From positions 1 through 64,000 of the forward strand of contig DVJY01000032.1 of the NCBI GenBank assembly GCA_018716485.1: DNA of 64,000 nucleotides. Direction: 5' to 3'. The stretch's first letter is position 1. Each line of letters starts with the position of its first letter. Shown one piece after another: positions 1 through 9,416 of this stretch. The translations under genes were made by a program, and so were the position numbers. The notes beneath the pieces are model-generated. The model ran no database searches. It worked only from the letters and a program-made list of their open reading frames with translations, and had not been told where the DNA came from. This DNA comes from Candidatus Scybalocola faecipullorum (GTDB lineage: Bacteria; Bacillota; Clostridia; Lachnospirales; Lachnospiraceae).

Positions 1-22
1 CTACCGACTGAGCTATCTGGGC
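1..22 (-). tRNA. tRNA gene, 5' part only (window edge)
   Basis: Read on the minus strand, the first 22 bases give GCCCAGATAGCTCAGTCGGTAG, a standard tRNA acceptor 5' strand plus D-arm start. The rest of the tRNA, including the anticodon, lies outside the window. The acceptor GCCCAGA would suit tRNA-Phe in many Firmicutes, but identity cannot be decided here. Confidence 0.75.
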
Positions 23-294
23 TTATATTTTTTATTTTCTTTAACCCTTCCGCTCAGCCGGTTGTGTCGTTACGTTTCGCTCCGCTCTCCGTAACTACCC
101 TCCTACTAAGCTGCGCTCCGCTCGCTAAGTATCCGGGCATGAGCTATCTGGGCCTATACTTTTTATTTTCTTTAACCCTTCCGCTCAGTCGGTTGTGTCG
201 TTACGTTTCGCTTCGCTCTCCGTAACTACCCTCCTACTAAGCTGCGCTCCGCTCGCTAAGGATTCGGGCATGAGCTATCTGGGCCTATACTTTG
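10..294. repeat. 131-bp tandem repeat carrying a tRNA 5' fragment
   Basis: Two full copies (10-140 and 141-271) plus about 23 bases of a third (272-294). The copies differ at only about half a dozen positions (for example 131-134 versus 262-265). Each unit starts at GAGCTATCTGGGC, the complement of the first 13 bases of the edge tRNA, so the upstream copies are truncated tRNA ends without the rest of the gene. Inside each unit, on the minus strand, GTTACG and CGTAAC flank an AGCGGAGCG-rich loop and could form a hairpin. The stretch up to 395 holds no gene. Confidence 0.85.
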
Positions 295-395
295 CTTATA
301 CACTTTCAAATTTGTCGCTGTAACGGAATAAATTTTATCACAACACGTCTTTTTTGTAAAGTATTTTTTCCTGTATCTTCCAAATATTTTCCTGA

Positions 396-1061
396 TCATC
401 TGTCAAGCAGCCATAAGATGCCGTCTGCCATACGGCGGGCAGTGTCCTTAAAATGATTGCCCGGATTCAGACGGAATACAGTATCGATACCCATATTTCG
501 ATAGCAGGCCTCTATTTCTTCGGTATTGCTGCGGACAGTTCTAAGACAGGCATTGTTTGTTTTGCTTTCTTTGTTCCCCAGCGAAAAGTATATGTATTCC
601 GGTCTGCATTTCATTGTATGGGAAAAAATAAATGACTTAAATTCCGGGAACCACAGGGATCCGGATACACTGGCTGCTCTTGAAAATAAGTCCGTACAGT
701 AAAGGGCATAAATGGCAAACAGTCCTGCAAGTGAATATCCTGCAATCCCCCGCCATGGCGGGCACCCTTGAATTTCCTTTTCAGCTTTCGGAATGATCTG
801 TTCTGTCAGCAGACAGGCATACGCCTGCGCCCCGCCGGTATAAGGCAGGTCATTTTTACGGACAGGCGGAATATCCCACGGCACAAGATCATGATTCCAT
901 TCAAGTTCACTTACAGCCACCAGCGAAAAATCATACTTCCCGCTGTTCTTGACCATTTCATAAACAAGTGCGCCTTCCTCCGGAAATGTATTCAGATAAA
1001 TCACCGGCTTGTCCGGACCGCTGCCGGGCCAAATTTGTACTTTCTTACCCGATATCATCAT
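396..1061 (-). CDS. Putative alpha/beta-hydrolase esterase (esterase D/Fes-like)
   Basis: Predicted cytosolic serine hydrolase of about 221 residues in the putative-esterase family. The nucleophile elbow is GYSLAG near the middle of the protein, followed by a helix, and a late GNHF segment could hold the catalytic His. No signal peptide is visible. The open frame extends to a GTG at 1073, but that codon overlaps the AGGAG ribosome site; the ATG at 1061 has the better spacing (about 8-11 bases), so I chose it. It stands alone between the tRNA repeat and the divergent DUF6062 gene. The substrate is unknown; family members act on acyl esters, siderophore esters or S-formylglutathione, and nothing here chooses among them. 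Confidence 0.7.
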   Translation of the reverse strand: MMISGKKVQIWPGSGPDKPVIYLNTFPEEGALVYEMVKNSGKYDFSLVAVSELEWNHDLVPWDIPPVRKNDLPYTGGAQAYACLLTEQIIPKAEKEIQGCPPWRGIAGYSLAGLFAIYALYCTDLFSRAASVSGSLWFPEFKSFIFSHTMKCRPEYIYFSLGNKESKTNNACLRTVRSNTEEIEACYRNMGIDTVFRLNPGNHFKDTARRMADGILWLLDR

Positions 1062-1236
1062 AAATAAATCCACTCCTGTCTTTTCTTCTATTCATTATAG
1101 GGCCATATCACAGTCAAAACAAGTTATGTCCCTGAAAATCACTGAAAATTCATACAAACCTATGTGATTTTTTGCACAGCTGTGTTAAAATTAAACAAAC
1201 TTTTACTTTGATAGATTTGTTACGGAGGCTCGTATT

Positions 1237-2001
1237 ATGAAAACAACCATTTATACCATTCCGGTGATCGACGCATTTAAGGCCAATGATGAATGTCCTT
1301 TCTGCTATATTGAACGTCAGCTGGAACAAGAAGCCATTTCCTTTATTTTAGGTCCGGCGTACATGGAAGCGGATATCCGCGAAGATACAGACCGGCTCGG
1401 ATTTTGCCGTCATCACCATAAAATGATGTTCGACTACGGCAATCAGCTTGGCGTCGCTTTAATGCTGGATACTTATTATCAGAAAATGACGAAAGAATTA
1501 AAAGAACAGATTAAACATTTTTCACCGAAAAAGACATCTTTGATCAGCCGCATGAAATCTTCAGATGTCCACGAAAAAGCCCAGACAAGCATCGGACAGT
1601 GGGTTGAAACAAAAGAATCTTCCTGTTATGTATGCAATCATTTTAAATCAAAATATCCTCGATACTTAGACACATTCCTTCAGCTTGCGCTTAAAGACAA
1701 AGATTTTGCCCAACTGTTTGAGAATTCCAAAGGATTTTGTCTGCATCACTTTAAAGACATTGTAGAAATGGCTGAAGAAAAACTGAGCGACAGTCAAAAG
1801 AATCAATTCTATCCGGTACTTTTTAAAGTCATGGAAGAAAATATGGACCGTATGGCCGGGGATGTTTCATGGTTTGTAGATAAGTATGATTACCGCAATA
1901 AAGAAGCTGACTGGAAAAATTCAAAAGACGCCAATCAGCGGGGCATACAAAAGCTTCGGGGCGGTTATCCTGCTGACCCTGTTTTCAGAAAACTTAATTA
2001 A
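1237..2001 (+). CDS. DUF6062 family protein
   Basis: 254 residues, resembling the DUF6062 family of uncharacterised Clostridia proteins. Cysteine and histidine pairs recur: CPFC at residues 20-23, FCRHHH further on, CYVC near the middle and FCLHHF after it. This pattern suggests metal (possibly Zn or Fe) binding in two repeated halves, which is inference. No membrane segment or signal peptide. The ATG follows GGAGG at about 1225 with good spacing. It is a single-gene unit, convergent with the flavodiiron gene and separated from it by a shared terminator. Function unknown. Confidence 0.7.
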   Translation: MKTTIYTIPVIDAFKANDECPFCYIERQLEQEAISFILGPAYMEADIREDTDRLGFCRHHHKMMFDYGNQLGVALMLDTYYQKMTKELKEQIKHFSPKKTSLISRMKSSDVHEKAQTSIGQWVETKESSCYVCNHFKSKYPRYLDTFLQLALKDKDFAQLFENSKGFCLHHFKDIVEMAEEKLSDSQKNQFYPVLFKVMEENMDRMAGDVSWFVDKYDYRNKEADWKNSKDANQRGIQKLRGGYPADPVFRKLN

Positions 2002-2039
2002 TCGAAAAATACAAAACAAACATTCCATAATTAAAATAA

Positions 2040-2066
2040 GCAGGCGATGTTTCATATATCGCCTGC
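2040..2066. terminator. Bidirectional terminator between DUF6062 and fprA
   Basis: Perfect 9-bp stem GCAGGCGAT/ATCGCCTGC with a 9-base loop, followed by T-rich sequence on both strands (CCATTTTG on plus, TTATTTTAATT on minus). It lies between two convergent genes. Confidence 0.75.
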
Positions 2067-2086
2067 CCATTTTGATCATCTGCAGA

Positions 2087-3250
2087 TTAAGCCAGCAGTT
2101 CGTCTGCCAAAGCTTCCATTGCTTCCACATTATCCGATTTCATCACAGATTTAATAGTCACGGTTGTATCACAAATCGTTACATTTTTCATTGTTTCAAG
2201 AATTGCCTTCATGCATTTTGCCGCTGACGGTGCCCATGTCCCGTTTTCAATAACGCCAACTTTGCGTTTCTGGAAGTTTTTGGATTTAAGATGCATCAAA
2301 AATTCTTCCATCGGCGGGAATACGCCGGCATCGTAGCTTGCTGCCGCAACGACCAGTTTGCTGTATCTGAAAGCATCTTCCACCGCTTCTGCCACATCGC
2401 ATCTTGCAAGGTCTGTAAGAACAACTTTGGCAGCGCCTTTTGCTTCCAGCATTTCTTTCATCTTTTCTGCCGCTTTTGCCGTATTTCCGTGAATGGAGGC
2501 ATATGCCACCAGCACGCCTTCATCTTCCGGTTCATACTTGCTCCAAACGTCGTATTTGCCTATGTAATAACCGAGATTTTCTTTTAAAATCGGTCCATGG
2601 AGCGGACAGATCATGGCAATTTCCAATGCTGCCGCTTTTTTAAGAAGAGCCTGAACCTGAACGCCGTATTTGCCCACAATGTTAAAATAATATCTTCTCG
2701 CTTCGCATGCCCAGTCTTCTTCCGCATCCAAAGCGCCGAATTTTCCAAAGCCGTCGGCGGAGAAAAGAATTTTTTCAAATGATTCATATGTAACCATAAC
2801 TTCCGGCCAGTGAACCATCGGCGCCATATAAAATGTCAGTGTATGCTGTCCGAGAGACAGTGAGTCGCCTTCTTTGACAACAACTTTTCTGCTTTCAATA
2901 TCAAAATCAAAAAACTGCTGCATCATTGTAAATGTCTTTGCATTGCCCACAATTTTTGCCGAAGGATACTTCTGGACAAATTTCTGAATATTGGCTGCGT
3001 GATCCGGTTCCATATGAGACACAACAAGGTAGGATACATCTTTATCACCAATCACTTTTTCCAAATTTGCAAACCATTCATCTGTTGCTCTGGCATCCAC
3101 TGTATCCATCACCGTCAGTTTGTCATCCAAGATTACATAAGAGTTGTATGACACACCGTTTGGAACTGGATACTGACTTTCAAATAAATCAATTGTTTTA
3201 TCATCCACACCGACATAAATGACGGATTCTGAAATCATGACGTCTTTCAT
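2087..3250 (-). CDS. fprA: Flavodiiron protein (FprA-type oxygen/NO reductase)
   Basis: 387-residue flavodiiron protein that reduces O2 to water and/or NO to N2O in the cytosol of anaerobes, taking electrons from rubredoxin or similar carriers. The N-terminal metallo-beta-lactamase-like domain has the diiron ligands H79, E81, D83 and H84 in SHMEPDH. The C-terminal flavodoxin domain begins near VAYASIHGNTAKAAE, which is the FMN phosphate loop. There is no fused rubredoxin domain, so this is the short class. The start at 3250 is set by AGGAGG eight bases upstream; the longer frame to 3301 has no ribosome site. It lies downstream of kamE in the same direction but has its own leader, so it is probably a separate oxidative-stress unit. 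Confidence 0.9.
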   Translation of the reverse strand: MKDVMISESVIYVGVDDKTIDLFESQYPVPNGVSYNSYVILDDKLTVMDTVDARATDEWFANLEKVIGDKDVSYLVVSHMEPDHAANIQKFVQKYPSAKIVGNAKTFTMMQQFFDFDIESRKVVVKEGDSLSLGQHTLTFYMAPMVHWPEVMVTYESFEKILFSADGFGKFGALDAEEDWACEARRYYFNIVGKYGVQVQALLKKAAALEIAMICPLHGPILKENLGYYIGKYDVWSKYEPEDEGVLVAYASIHGNTAKAAEKMKEMLEAKGAAKVVLTDLARCDVAEAVEDAFRYSKLVVAAASYDAGVFPPMEEFLMHLKSKNFQKRKVGVIENGTWAPSAAKCMKAILETMKNVTICDTTVTIKSVMKSDNVEAMEALADELLA

Positions 3251-3316
3251 ACTGTTTCCTCCTATATATTGAAATACCGATGCTATTGTATCATTAAACA
3301 TTCACGATTTCCAGAA

Positions 3317-3334
3317 AAATATGATTTCATATTT
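3317..3334. other. 18-bp palindrome between kamE and fprA
   Basis: AAATATGA-TT-TCATATTT, 8-bp perfect arms. Read on the minus strand it is followed by TTTTTC, so it could be a weak A+T-rich terminator for the lysine operon; equally it could be an operator for fprA, since it lies just upstream of that gene's leader. I cannot choose between these. Confidence 0.4.
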
Positions 3335-3353
3335 GATTTTATTTCTCATTCTT

Positions 3354-4142
3354 TTATTTTATTCCGCGTCTGACCATTTCCGTCACCGCAAATGTAGCCA
3401 CATCATCTGCATATTTTCCCGGTCCGAAGCCAGCGTCATAACCAAGTTCCTTCGCAAGTTCATGGGTAATACGCGCGCCGCCGCAGCATAGCACAAACTT
3501 GTCTCTGAGTCCTTCAGCTTCCAAAAGCTCTACAAGTTCTGTCAGATTTTGAATATGGATGTCTTTTTGTGTCACTGTCTGTGAAACAAGCAGCACATCT
3601 GCTTTTAATTCTGCAGCCTTTTGAATAAACTCTTCATTTGGCACCTGACTGCCCAGATTATATGCTTCAATCATTTCATATCGTTCCAGACCATAATGGC
3701 CGGCAAAACCTTTTCGGTTCATAACTGCATCGATACCGACCGTATGGGCATCGGTTCCTGTCGATGCTCCGACAATAACGACTTTGCGCCCGATATGTTC
3801 ACGGATATAATCATTGACTTCTTCCATCGTCATTGTTTCTTCTTCCACGGTCTGAACATGGATGTCTGTATAGTCCACAGAATAAATGGTACTTCCATAC
3901 ACTATATAATAGGTAAATTCTGTATCAAGGGTGCCTTTATAAGCAATATTGACATCTTCAAATCCCATTTTCTTCGCCAGACGACGAGCTGCTTCCTCTC
4001 CCCGCTCATCATTTTTCACAGGGAGTGTAAAGCCCAGCTGTACTTTACCGTCATTCATCGTATCGCCATACGGGCGTACTTTCGTCAGATCCAGTGTTGT
4101 GTCGAAATTCGCCTTATGCATATTATAAAGTCCTGAACTCAT
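3354..4142 (-). CDS. kamE: Lysine 5,6-aminomutase beta subunit
   Basis: 262 residues. With KamD it forms the adenosylcobalamin- and PLP-dependent mutase that moves the terminal amino group of beta-lysine from C6 to C5 (giving 3,5-diaminohexanoate). The base-off cobalamin motif is GTDAHTVG with the cobalt-ligating H133, and the PLP Schiff-base lysine is K144 in MNRKG; both positions match the numbering I recall for the characterised enzyme. The ATG overlaps the kamD stop by four bases (ATGA), implying translational coupling, as expected for subunits of one enzyme. It is the last gene of the kal-kce-kdd-kamA-kamD-kamE operon. Confidence 0.95.
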   Translation of the reverse strand: MSSGLYNMHKANFDTTLDLTKVRPYGDTMNDGKVQLGFTLPVKNDERGEEAARRLAKKMGFEDVNIAYKGTLDTEFTYYIVYGSTIYSVDYTDIHVQTVEEETMTMEEVNDYIREHIGRKVVIVGASTGTDAHTVGIDAVMNRKGFAGHYGLERYEMIEAYNLGSQVPNEEFIQKAAELKADVLLVSQTVTQKDIHIQNLTELVELLEAEGLRDKFVLCCGGARITHELAKELGYDAGFGPGKYADDVATFAVTEMVRRGIK

Positions 4143-5698
4143 ACTTTGGCTCCCCCTTTCATAACTTCGATAAACGGGTTAAAATAAAATGTGTCTTTTT
4201 CTACAACGCCGTCCAGTCCTTTACCGCCGTCTTTCGGACGTTTAATATCAGCAAAAATACCTTTCTCCAACGTTGCGAAAACACCGATGCGCTCGATTTC
4301 TTTTAAAAGATCGGCTGCCTTTTGAAGCACTTCATTGGCTCTTGTTTCTATAATACCGCCCTTTTTAAATTCAATTTCCTCGCCCAAATGCTTCATTGTT
4401 CTGAAAATGTACTGCGCATTTTCAATAGAAAGGGCTCGGTCAGACATAAACGGTGTATGAATTGCTTCGGTCAGCATGCCAAGCAAATGGATTTTCTGAC
4501 CGGTCAGTATAGTAACCATATTAAACAGGGCATCCTGAACATGTCCCCGGAATATATTGCCGGTCATAAACTTTGTCGGCGGCATATATTTCAGCGGCGC
4601 TTTCGGGAAAATCTCCCTTGCCATCTGTGCCTGCGCCAGTTCATATAAAAACGTATCTTCGATATCCGGATCCATTTCAAAAGCATGTCCGAGTCCCTGC
4701 TGTTCCTCCGGCAGTCCTGCCTTTAAAGCAAACTGTTCATTTAAAAATTGAGATGCCAGCACCGTATGGGCCGCCTCTATGGCATCATCGGTCGTCAGAT
4801 AATTGTCCTCGCCTGTATTAATGATCACACCGGCATATGCATTGATAATTCTTGAAAAATACTGATCCACAAGGGTTCGCTGCATATTAATATCCCGGAA
4901 AAGAATACCGTAAAGCGCGTCATTGAGCATTACATCAAGACGCTCCATTGCGCCCATGGCCGCGATTTCCGGCATACACAGCCCCGAGCAGTAATTGCAG
5001 AGACGGATATAGCGCTTTTCTTCTGCTCCGACCTCATCTAACGCCGCCCTCATCAGCCGGAAGTTTTCCTGCGTTGCGTATGTTCCGCCAAATCCTTCTG
5101 TGGTCGCACCGTAAGGCACATAATCCAAAAGCGACTGTCCTGTTGTGCGGATTACCGCAATCACATCAGCGCCCTGCTTGGCTGCAGCCTTCGCCTGGGT
5201 AATATCCTCATAAATATTTCCTGTAGCAACAATCAAATAAAGCAGCGGTCCCTCTTTATCGCCGTATGTCTCTAAAAACTCATTTCTTTTAGCCACATTT
5301 TGCCGTATGCGTTCACAGGACTTTTCCACAGCCGGCATTATAGCTTCACGGATTTCTTCCTCTGAATAAATCGGGATTTTTGTCAGATCAATTTCGCCGC
5401 TGTTGATTTTCTCTGCGATTGTCTGTGCGTCAAGTCCTGTATGCGCCATGGCATTTCCGAGGTAAAATGCCGCGCCTCCGGCTAAAATTTCTTTGTCTTT
5501 CATATGATCGACAACAACATTCGGCAGCGGCACATCCACTTCATTAACCCCGTCAATGCCGAGCAGACGGCAGATTGTCCGTTCCACCGATGTTGTTGTA
5601 TGCACATCAATAAACTTTTGAACATCATCGGCAGCGTGTGCCGCACTGGCACGCGCCTGATCGATCAGTGCCTGATTCAGATGCAGTTTACTTTCCAT
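4139..5698 (-). CDS. kamD: Lysine 5,6-aminomutase alpha subunit
   Basis: 519 residues, the usual full length of the alpha subunit, a TIM-barrel protein that holds PLP and adenosylcobalamin together with KamE. Recognised from the family-typical N-terminus (DVQKFIDVHTTTSVERT), the GGTYATQENFRLMRAALDE segment and the C-terminal KRPKDGGKGLDGV region. ATG at 5698 follows a GGAGGG site. kamA lies 21 bases upstream and kamE overlaps its stop. No truncation or missing block is evident. Confidence 0.95.
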   Translation of the reverse strand: MESKLHLNQALIDQARASAAHAADDVQKFIDVHTTTSVERTICRLLGIDGVNEVDVPLPNVVVDHMKDKEILAGGAAFYLGNAMAHTGLDAQTIAEKINSGEIDLTKIPIYSEEEIREAIMPAVEKSCERIRQNVAKRNEFLETYGDKEGPLLYLIVATGNIYEDITQAKAAAKQGADVIAVIRTTGQSLLDYVPYGATTEGFGGTYATQENFRLMRAALDEVGAEEKRYIRLCNYCSGLCMPEIAAMGAMERLDVMLNDALYGILFRDINMQRTLVDQYFSRIINAYAGVIINTGEDNYLTTDDAIEAAHTVLASQFLNEQFALKAGLPEEQQGLGHAFEMDPDIEDTFLYELAQAQMAREIFPKAPLKYMPPTKFMTGNIFRGHVQDALFNMVTILTGQKIHLLGMLTEAIHTPFMSDRALSIENAQYIFRTMKHLGEEIEFKKGGIIETRANEVLQKAADLLKEIERIGVFATLEKGIFADIKRPKDGGKGLDGVVEKDTFYFNPFIEVMKGGAKV

Positions 5699-5719
5699 TA
5701 AATTCCCTCCAGTCCGTCA

Positions 5720-6979
5720 TTACGCGCCTTGATGCATTCTTTTCAGACGCTCCAGATTATGGGGCAGGATCGACATGCCTTCGCCCTGTTCCAAGCCAGC
5801 TACCCCAACAAGATGAGGCATTTTCCCTGCACGTTTGGCGCGGCATACGCTGCACTGACAGTTTTCTTCATAATGTTTCGGCTCCGTATATGTGGTAATG
5901 ACACCCTCAAAGTTTCTAAGTACAATTTTATGCGGTGACTGTGAAATAATATAATTCGGCATCACCGGTGTTTTTCCGCCGCCGCCCGGCGCGTCAATGA
6001 CAAAAGTCGGCACTGCATATCCTGATGTGTGCCCTCTTAAACCTTCCATAATTTCAATTCCCTTAGCTACAGGTGTGCGGAAGTGTTCAAGTCCCATCGA
6101 AAGATCGCACTGATAAATATAATACGGGCGCACACGGATTTTAACAAGCTGCTGAACGAGCTGTTTCATTACATGGACGCAGTCATTGACACCGGCCAGC
6201 AAAACAGACTGATTGCCTAAAGGTATGCCCGCATTGGCCAGCCTGGCACAGGCTGCAGCACTCTCTTCTGTAATTTCATTTGGATGGTTAAAGTGGGTAT
6301 TCAGCCAAATCGGATGATATTTTTTGAGCATATCACATAATGCCTGTGTAATGCGCTGAGGCATCACCACCGGCGTTCTCGAGCCGATACGCACAATTTC
6401 AACATGAGGTATTTTTCTCAGTTCGGAGATAATATACTCCAGCCGTTCGTCACTGACAAGCAGCGCGTCGCCGCCGGACAGCAGCACATCTCTGACTTCC
6501 GGGTGATTTCTGATATAATCGATACATGCATCAATCTGCGCCTTTGGTACGCCCGCATCGGCATGTCCTGCAAAACGTCTTCTTGTACAGTGACGGCAGT
6601 ACATCGAACACTGATCTGTAATTAAAAACAATACTCTGTCAGGATAACGGTGGGTCAGCCCTTTCACCGGTGAATCCGTATCTTCATGGAGCGGATCCAC
6701 CAGATCTTCCGGCGACTGGTACAGTTCAAAAGCCGTCGGTATCGCCTGTCTTCTGATCGGATCCAGCGGATCATCAAGATCGATCAAAGAAAGATAATAC
6801 GGCGTTACTGCCATTCTTAATTTTCCAAGGCACTGTCTGACGCCTTCTTCCTCTTCTTGCGTCAATGACATATATTTTTTCAAATCTTCCAGCGTCTGAA
6901 TGCGGTTTCTTACCTGCCACTTCCAGTCATTCCATTCTTCCGGTGAAACATTTGCAAATAAACCATTCTTCGTCTTCAT
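5720..6979 (-). CDS. kamA: Lysine 2,3-aminomutase (radical SAM/PLP)
   Basis: 419 residues. Converts L-lysine to L-beta-lysine, the first step of lysine fermentation. The radical-SAM cluster cysteines are C124, C128 and C131 (CSMYCRHC). The PLP lysine is K336 in GGGGKTP. Carboxylate residues near D293 and D330 fit the substrate-binding pair. Structural zinc ligands are C267 and C374/C376/C379 at the C-terminus. All are offset by one from the Clostridium subterminale numbering I recall, so the protein looks complete and active. GGAGG precedes the ATG. It is the fourth gene of the riboswitch-controlled operon. Confidence 0.96.
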   Translation of the reverse strand: MKTKNGLFANVSPEEWNDWKWQVRNRIQTLEDLKKYMSLTQEEEEGVRQCLGKLRMAVTPYYLSLIDLDDPLDPIRRQAIPTAFELYQSPEDLVDPLHEDTDSPVKGLTHRYPDRVLFLITDQCSMYCRHCTRRRFAGHADAGVPKAQIDACIDYIRNHPEVRDVLLSGGDALLVSDERLEYIISELRKIPHVEIVRIGSRTPVVMPQRITQALCDMLKKYHPIWLNTHFNHPNEITEESAAACARLANAGIPLGNQSVLLAGVNDCVHVMKQLVQQLVKIRVRPYYIYQCDLSMGLEHFRTPVAKGIEIMEGLRGHTSGYAVPTFVIDAPGGGGKTPVMPNYIISQSPHKIVLRNFEGVITTYTEPKHYEENCQCSVCRAKRAGKMPHLVGVAGLEQGEGMSILPHNLERLKRMHQGA

Positions 6980-7031
6980 CTCATAAGTCCTCCATTTCTA
7001 AGCAAATCAAAGTCGAATCAGTGTATCAACA

Positions 7032-8069
7032 TTATACATATTTCTGGTCAAACAGATTTCTGATGGCAGCATTTTCCCGCAGTTGTGCAAGAGTAATCTG
7101 CGCATGCCCTTTTGTATAGCCGTTGCCGATGATCATCGTAATGTCCTTGCCTACGCCTTCAGCGCCCAGCGCCGCTTTGGCAAAATCTGTAGCCATAGAG
7201 AAGAAATAGACGGTACCTTCATCTTTGACCGGAAGAATGGCCGACATTTCACAATTTTGCACATTAACACAGCAGATTGAAAGATCATATTCTTTACCGT
7301 TATTGGCCGCCAGCGCTTTTTCAAGCACATCCACAGGCATAGCCGCGCTTGCCTGAAATGTCTCGTGGCACACGCCCAGTTTCCGCAGTTCTTCAAGACC
7401 TGCCTCGCTGTAATCCATCGCCACAACACGGCCGGTCGGGCCGACCCGCTTCATTGCCTCATAGCAGACCAGTGTTCCCGATTTTCCCGCGCCGCCAAGC
7501 ACAAGCACACTTTGTCCCGGTTTTACCAGTTTGGCTGTCTGAGCCGGTGCGCCGGCCACGTCAAGGGCTGCCAGTGCTAGCGCTTCACTCATATCTTCCG
7601 GAAGCTTTGCATAAAGCGCCGTCTCAAAAAGAACAGCTTTTCCTGTAATATCCACGCGGTCAATATCCTTATGAACAGCCTTAATTTCATCAATTTTCAG
7701 CGGTGTCATCGACAGAGAAACCAATGAAGCGATTTTATCGCCGACTTTTAAATCAATATCCAAATCTTCACCGATATAAGCGACCGTACCGATAAACATA
7801 CCGCCGGAATTGGTCACCGGATTCTGCATTTTTCCTCTTTCATCAACAATGTCCATGATCATGCGGCCGATTTTTTCCTCATCGCCGCCGCATGCTTCAG
7901 AAATTTGATGAAAAGATGCGGAATCTACGTTCAGCGCGCTGACATCGCAGATGATTTCATTGGAATAAAGTTTTGTCATGTCATTATCTATTTTCTTTGC
8001 CGCCTGTGTCAAAACACCCTGAGGCTCAATCACGCGGTGAATCCCATATTTATTTCCTTTTAACGCCAT
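7032..8069 (-). CDS. kdd: L-erythro-3,5-diaminohexanoate dehydrogenase
   Basis: 345 residues. Oxidises and deaminates 3,5-diaminohexanoate with NAD(P)+ to 5-amino-3-oxohexanoate. The N-terminus (GNKYGIHRVIEPQGVLTQAA) is typical of Kdd, and a Rossmann-like nucleotide site is visible in VLVLGGAGKSGTL with a downstream acidic residue in VVAMDYS. It sits between kce and kamA with short gaps and its own AGGAG site. Placement within the complete pathway operon makes the specific assignment firm. Confidence 0.93.
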   Translation of the reverse strand: MALKGNKYGIHRVIEPQGVLTQAAKKIDNDMTKLYSNEIICDVSALNVDSASFHQISEACGGDEEKIGRMIMDIVDERGKMQNPVTNSGGMFIGTVAYIGEDLDIDLKVGDKIASLVSLSMTPLKIDEIKAVHKDIDRVDITGKAVLFETALYAKLPEDMSEALALAALDVAGAPAQTAKLVKPGQSVLVLGGAGKSGTLVCYEAMKRVGPTGRVVAMDYSEAGLEELRKLGVCHETFQASAAMPVDVLEKALAANNGKEYDLSICCVNVQNCEMSAILPVKDEGTVYFFSMATDFAKAALGAEGVGKDITMIIGNGYTKGHAQITLAQLRENAAIRNLFDQKYV

Positions 8070-8087
8070 ATCTTATCTCCTCCCAGT

Positions 8088-8915
8088 TTACGCTCTGCTT
8101 TTAAGTCCCAAAATCTTTCTGGCTTCTGACGGCGACGCAATATCTCTCCCCAATTCTTTTGCGATCCGCACAGCTTTGGCAACTAGTTCCCCATTAGTTT
8201 TTGCCAAAACACCTTTTGCCAGATAAACATTATCCTCAAATCCGACACGAACATGTCCCCCCATAAGGATGCCCATCGTTATCATCGGGAATTCATACCG
8301 TCCCACACCTGCAACCGTCCATGTGGCGTCTGCCGGTATACTTTCCCTCATAAACAGCAGGTCCCGCGGTTCCCCTGATATACCGCCGTTGACCCCCATC
8401 ACGAAATCAAAATGCATCGGCGCCTGAATATACCCCTTTTTATGAAGGCGCAGCGCCATATCGATCATACCCTTATCAAAGACTTCGATTTCCGGCTTGA
8501 TGCCTCTTGCCGCCATCTTCTTGGCAAAATCTTTGATCATATTCTCCGTATTTACAAAAATCTCGTCGCCGCCGAAATTACATGTCCCGCAGTCAAGGGT
8601 TGCCATCTCCGGGTTTAATGTAATCGGCTGCAGCCGTTCATCATTGCTCATTCCCACAGCGCCGCCTGTAGACGGCTGAATGATCACATCCGGGCATGCC
8701 GCCTGTATGGCCTCCATGCAGACTTTAAAACGTCCGGCATCCTGAGTCGGCGTGCCGTCATCTTCACGTACATGCAGATGGATGATTGAAGCGCCCGCGT
8801 CATAAGCGGACTTTGCTTCCCGCACCAGTTCATCGACTGTATAAGGTACTGCCGGGTTGTGCGCTTTTGTCACCTCTGCACCGCAGATACATGCTGTAAT
8901 AATCAGCTTTTCCAT
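8088..8915 (-). CDS. kce: 3-keto-5-aminohexanoate cleavage enzyme
   Basis: 275 residues, BKACE (DUF849) TIM-barrel family. Transfers the acetoacetate unit: 5-amino-3-oxohexanoate plus acetyl-CoA gives acetoacetate and 3-aminobutyryl-CoA. Zinc ligands are expected at H46 and H48 in IIHLHVRED, which is present, and the family sequence MGGHVRVGFEDN occurs near the C-terminus. GGAGG lies ahead of the ATG. It sits between kal and kdd, the normal operon order. Confidence 0.94.
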   Translation of the reverse strand: MEKLIITACICGAEVTKAHNPAVPYTVDELVREAKSAYDAGASIIHLHVREDDGTPTQDAGRFKVCMEAIQAACPDVIIQPSTGGAVGMSNDERLQPITLNPEMATLDCGTCNFGGDEIFVNTENMIKDFAKKMAARGIKPEIEVFDKGMIDMALRLHKKGYIQAPMHFDFVMGVNGGISGEPRDLLFMRESIPADATWTVAGVGRYEFPMITMGILMGGHVRVGFEDNVYLAKGVLAKTNGELVAKAVRIAKELGRDIASPSEARKILGLKSRA

Positions 8916-8938
8916 CTTCTGTCAACCTCCAATCCGGA

Positions 8939-9322
8939 TCATTTTCTGCGCTGCTTATCCTTAGGCACGACACATGTGCCAGTTGCACGGCAGACAATTA
9001 CCGGTTCAGGCAAAACATCACACGCAGAGTCATTAATATCCGGTCGCGGCGCAATCACTTTTCTCGCTTCAAACTTCATCTTTCTTGACGTATTGCCCAC
9101 GCTGGTAATTTCTCCCACTGCTTCAATATAATCTCCGGCGTAGACAGGATTTAAAAATTCCACATTGTCATAAGCACAAAACAGTCCTTCATCGCCGTCA
9201 TGCTGAATCAGCAGTTCCGTCGCGACATCGCCGAACAGTCCAAGCATCCTTGCACCATCCACCAGATTGCCGCCATAGTGCGCGTCATGAGCGCTCATCC
9301 TCATTCTGATCATTGATCCCAT
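8939..9322 (-). CDS. kal: 3-aminobutyryl-CoA ammonia-lyase
   Basis: 127-residue hot-dog-fold enzyme that removes ammonia from L-3-aminobutyryl-CoA to give crotonyl-CoA, feeding the butyrate pathway. I place the start at the ATG at 9322, which has AAGGAGGG eight bases upstream and begins [19 protein letters not shown], typical of Kal. The frame stays open to 9454 but that extension runs through a terminator hairpin and is leader RNA. It is the first gene of the operon, about 95 bases downstream of the riboswitch terminator. Confidence 0.92.
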   Translation of the reverse strand: MGSMIRMRMSAHDAHYGGNLVDGARMLGLFGDVATELLIQHDGDEGLFCAYDNVEFLNPVYAGDYIEAVGEITSVGNTSRKMKFEARKVIAPRPDINDSACDVLPEPVIVCRATGTCVVPKDKQRRK

Positions 9323-9416
9323 ATTGTGTCCCTCCTTAAAATGCGGCAAGAGTTTCTGCAGATATCCGGCTTTTTTTATCAGACACAGCAATTCACATCC
9401 GTCTTCCTTGTCCAAT

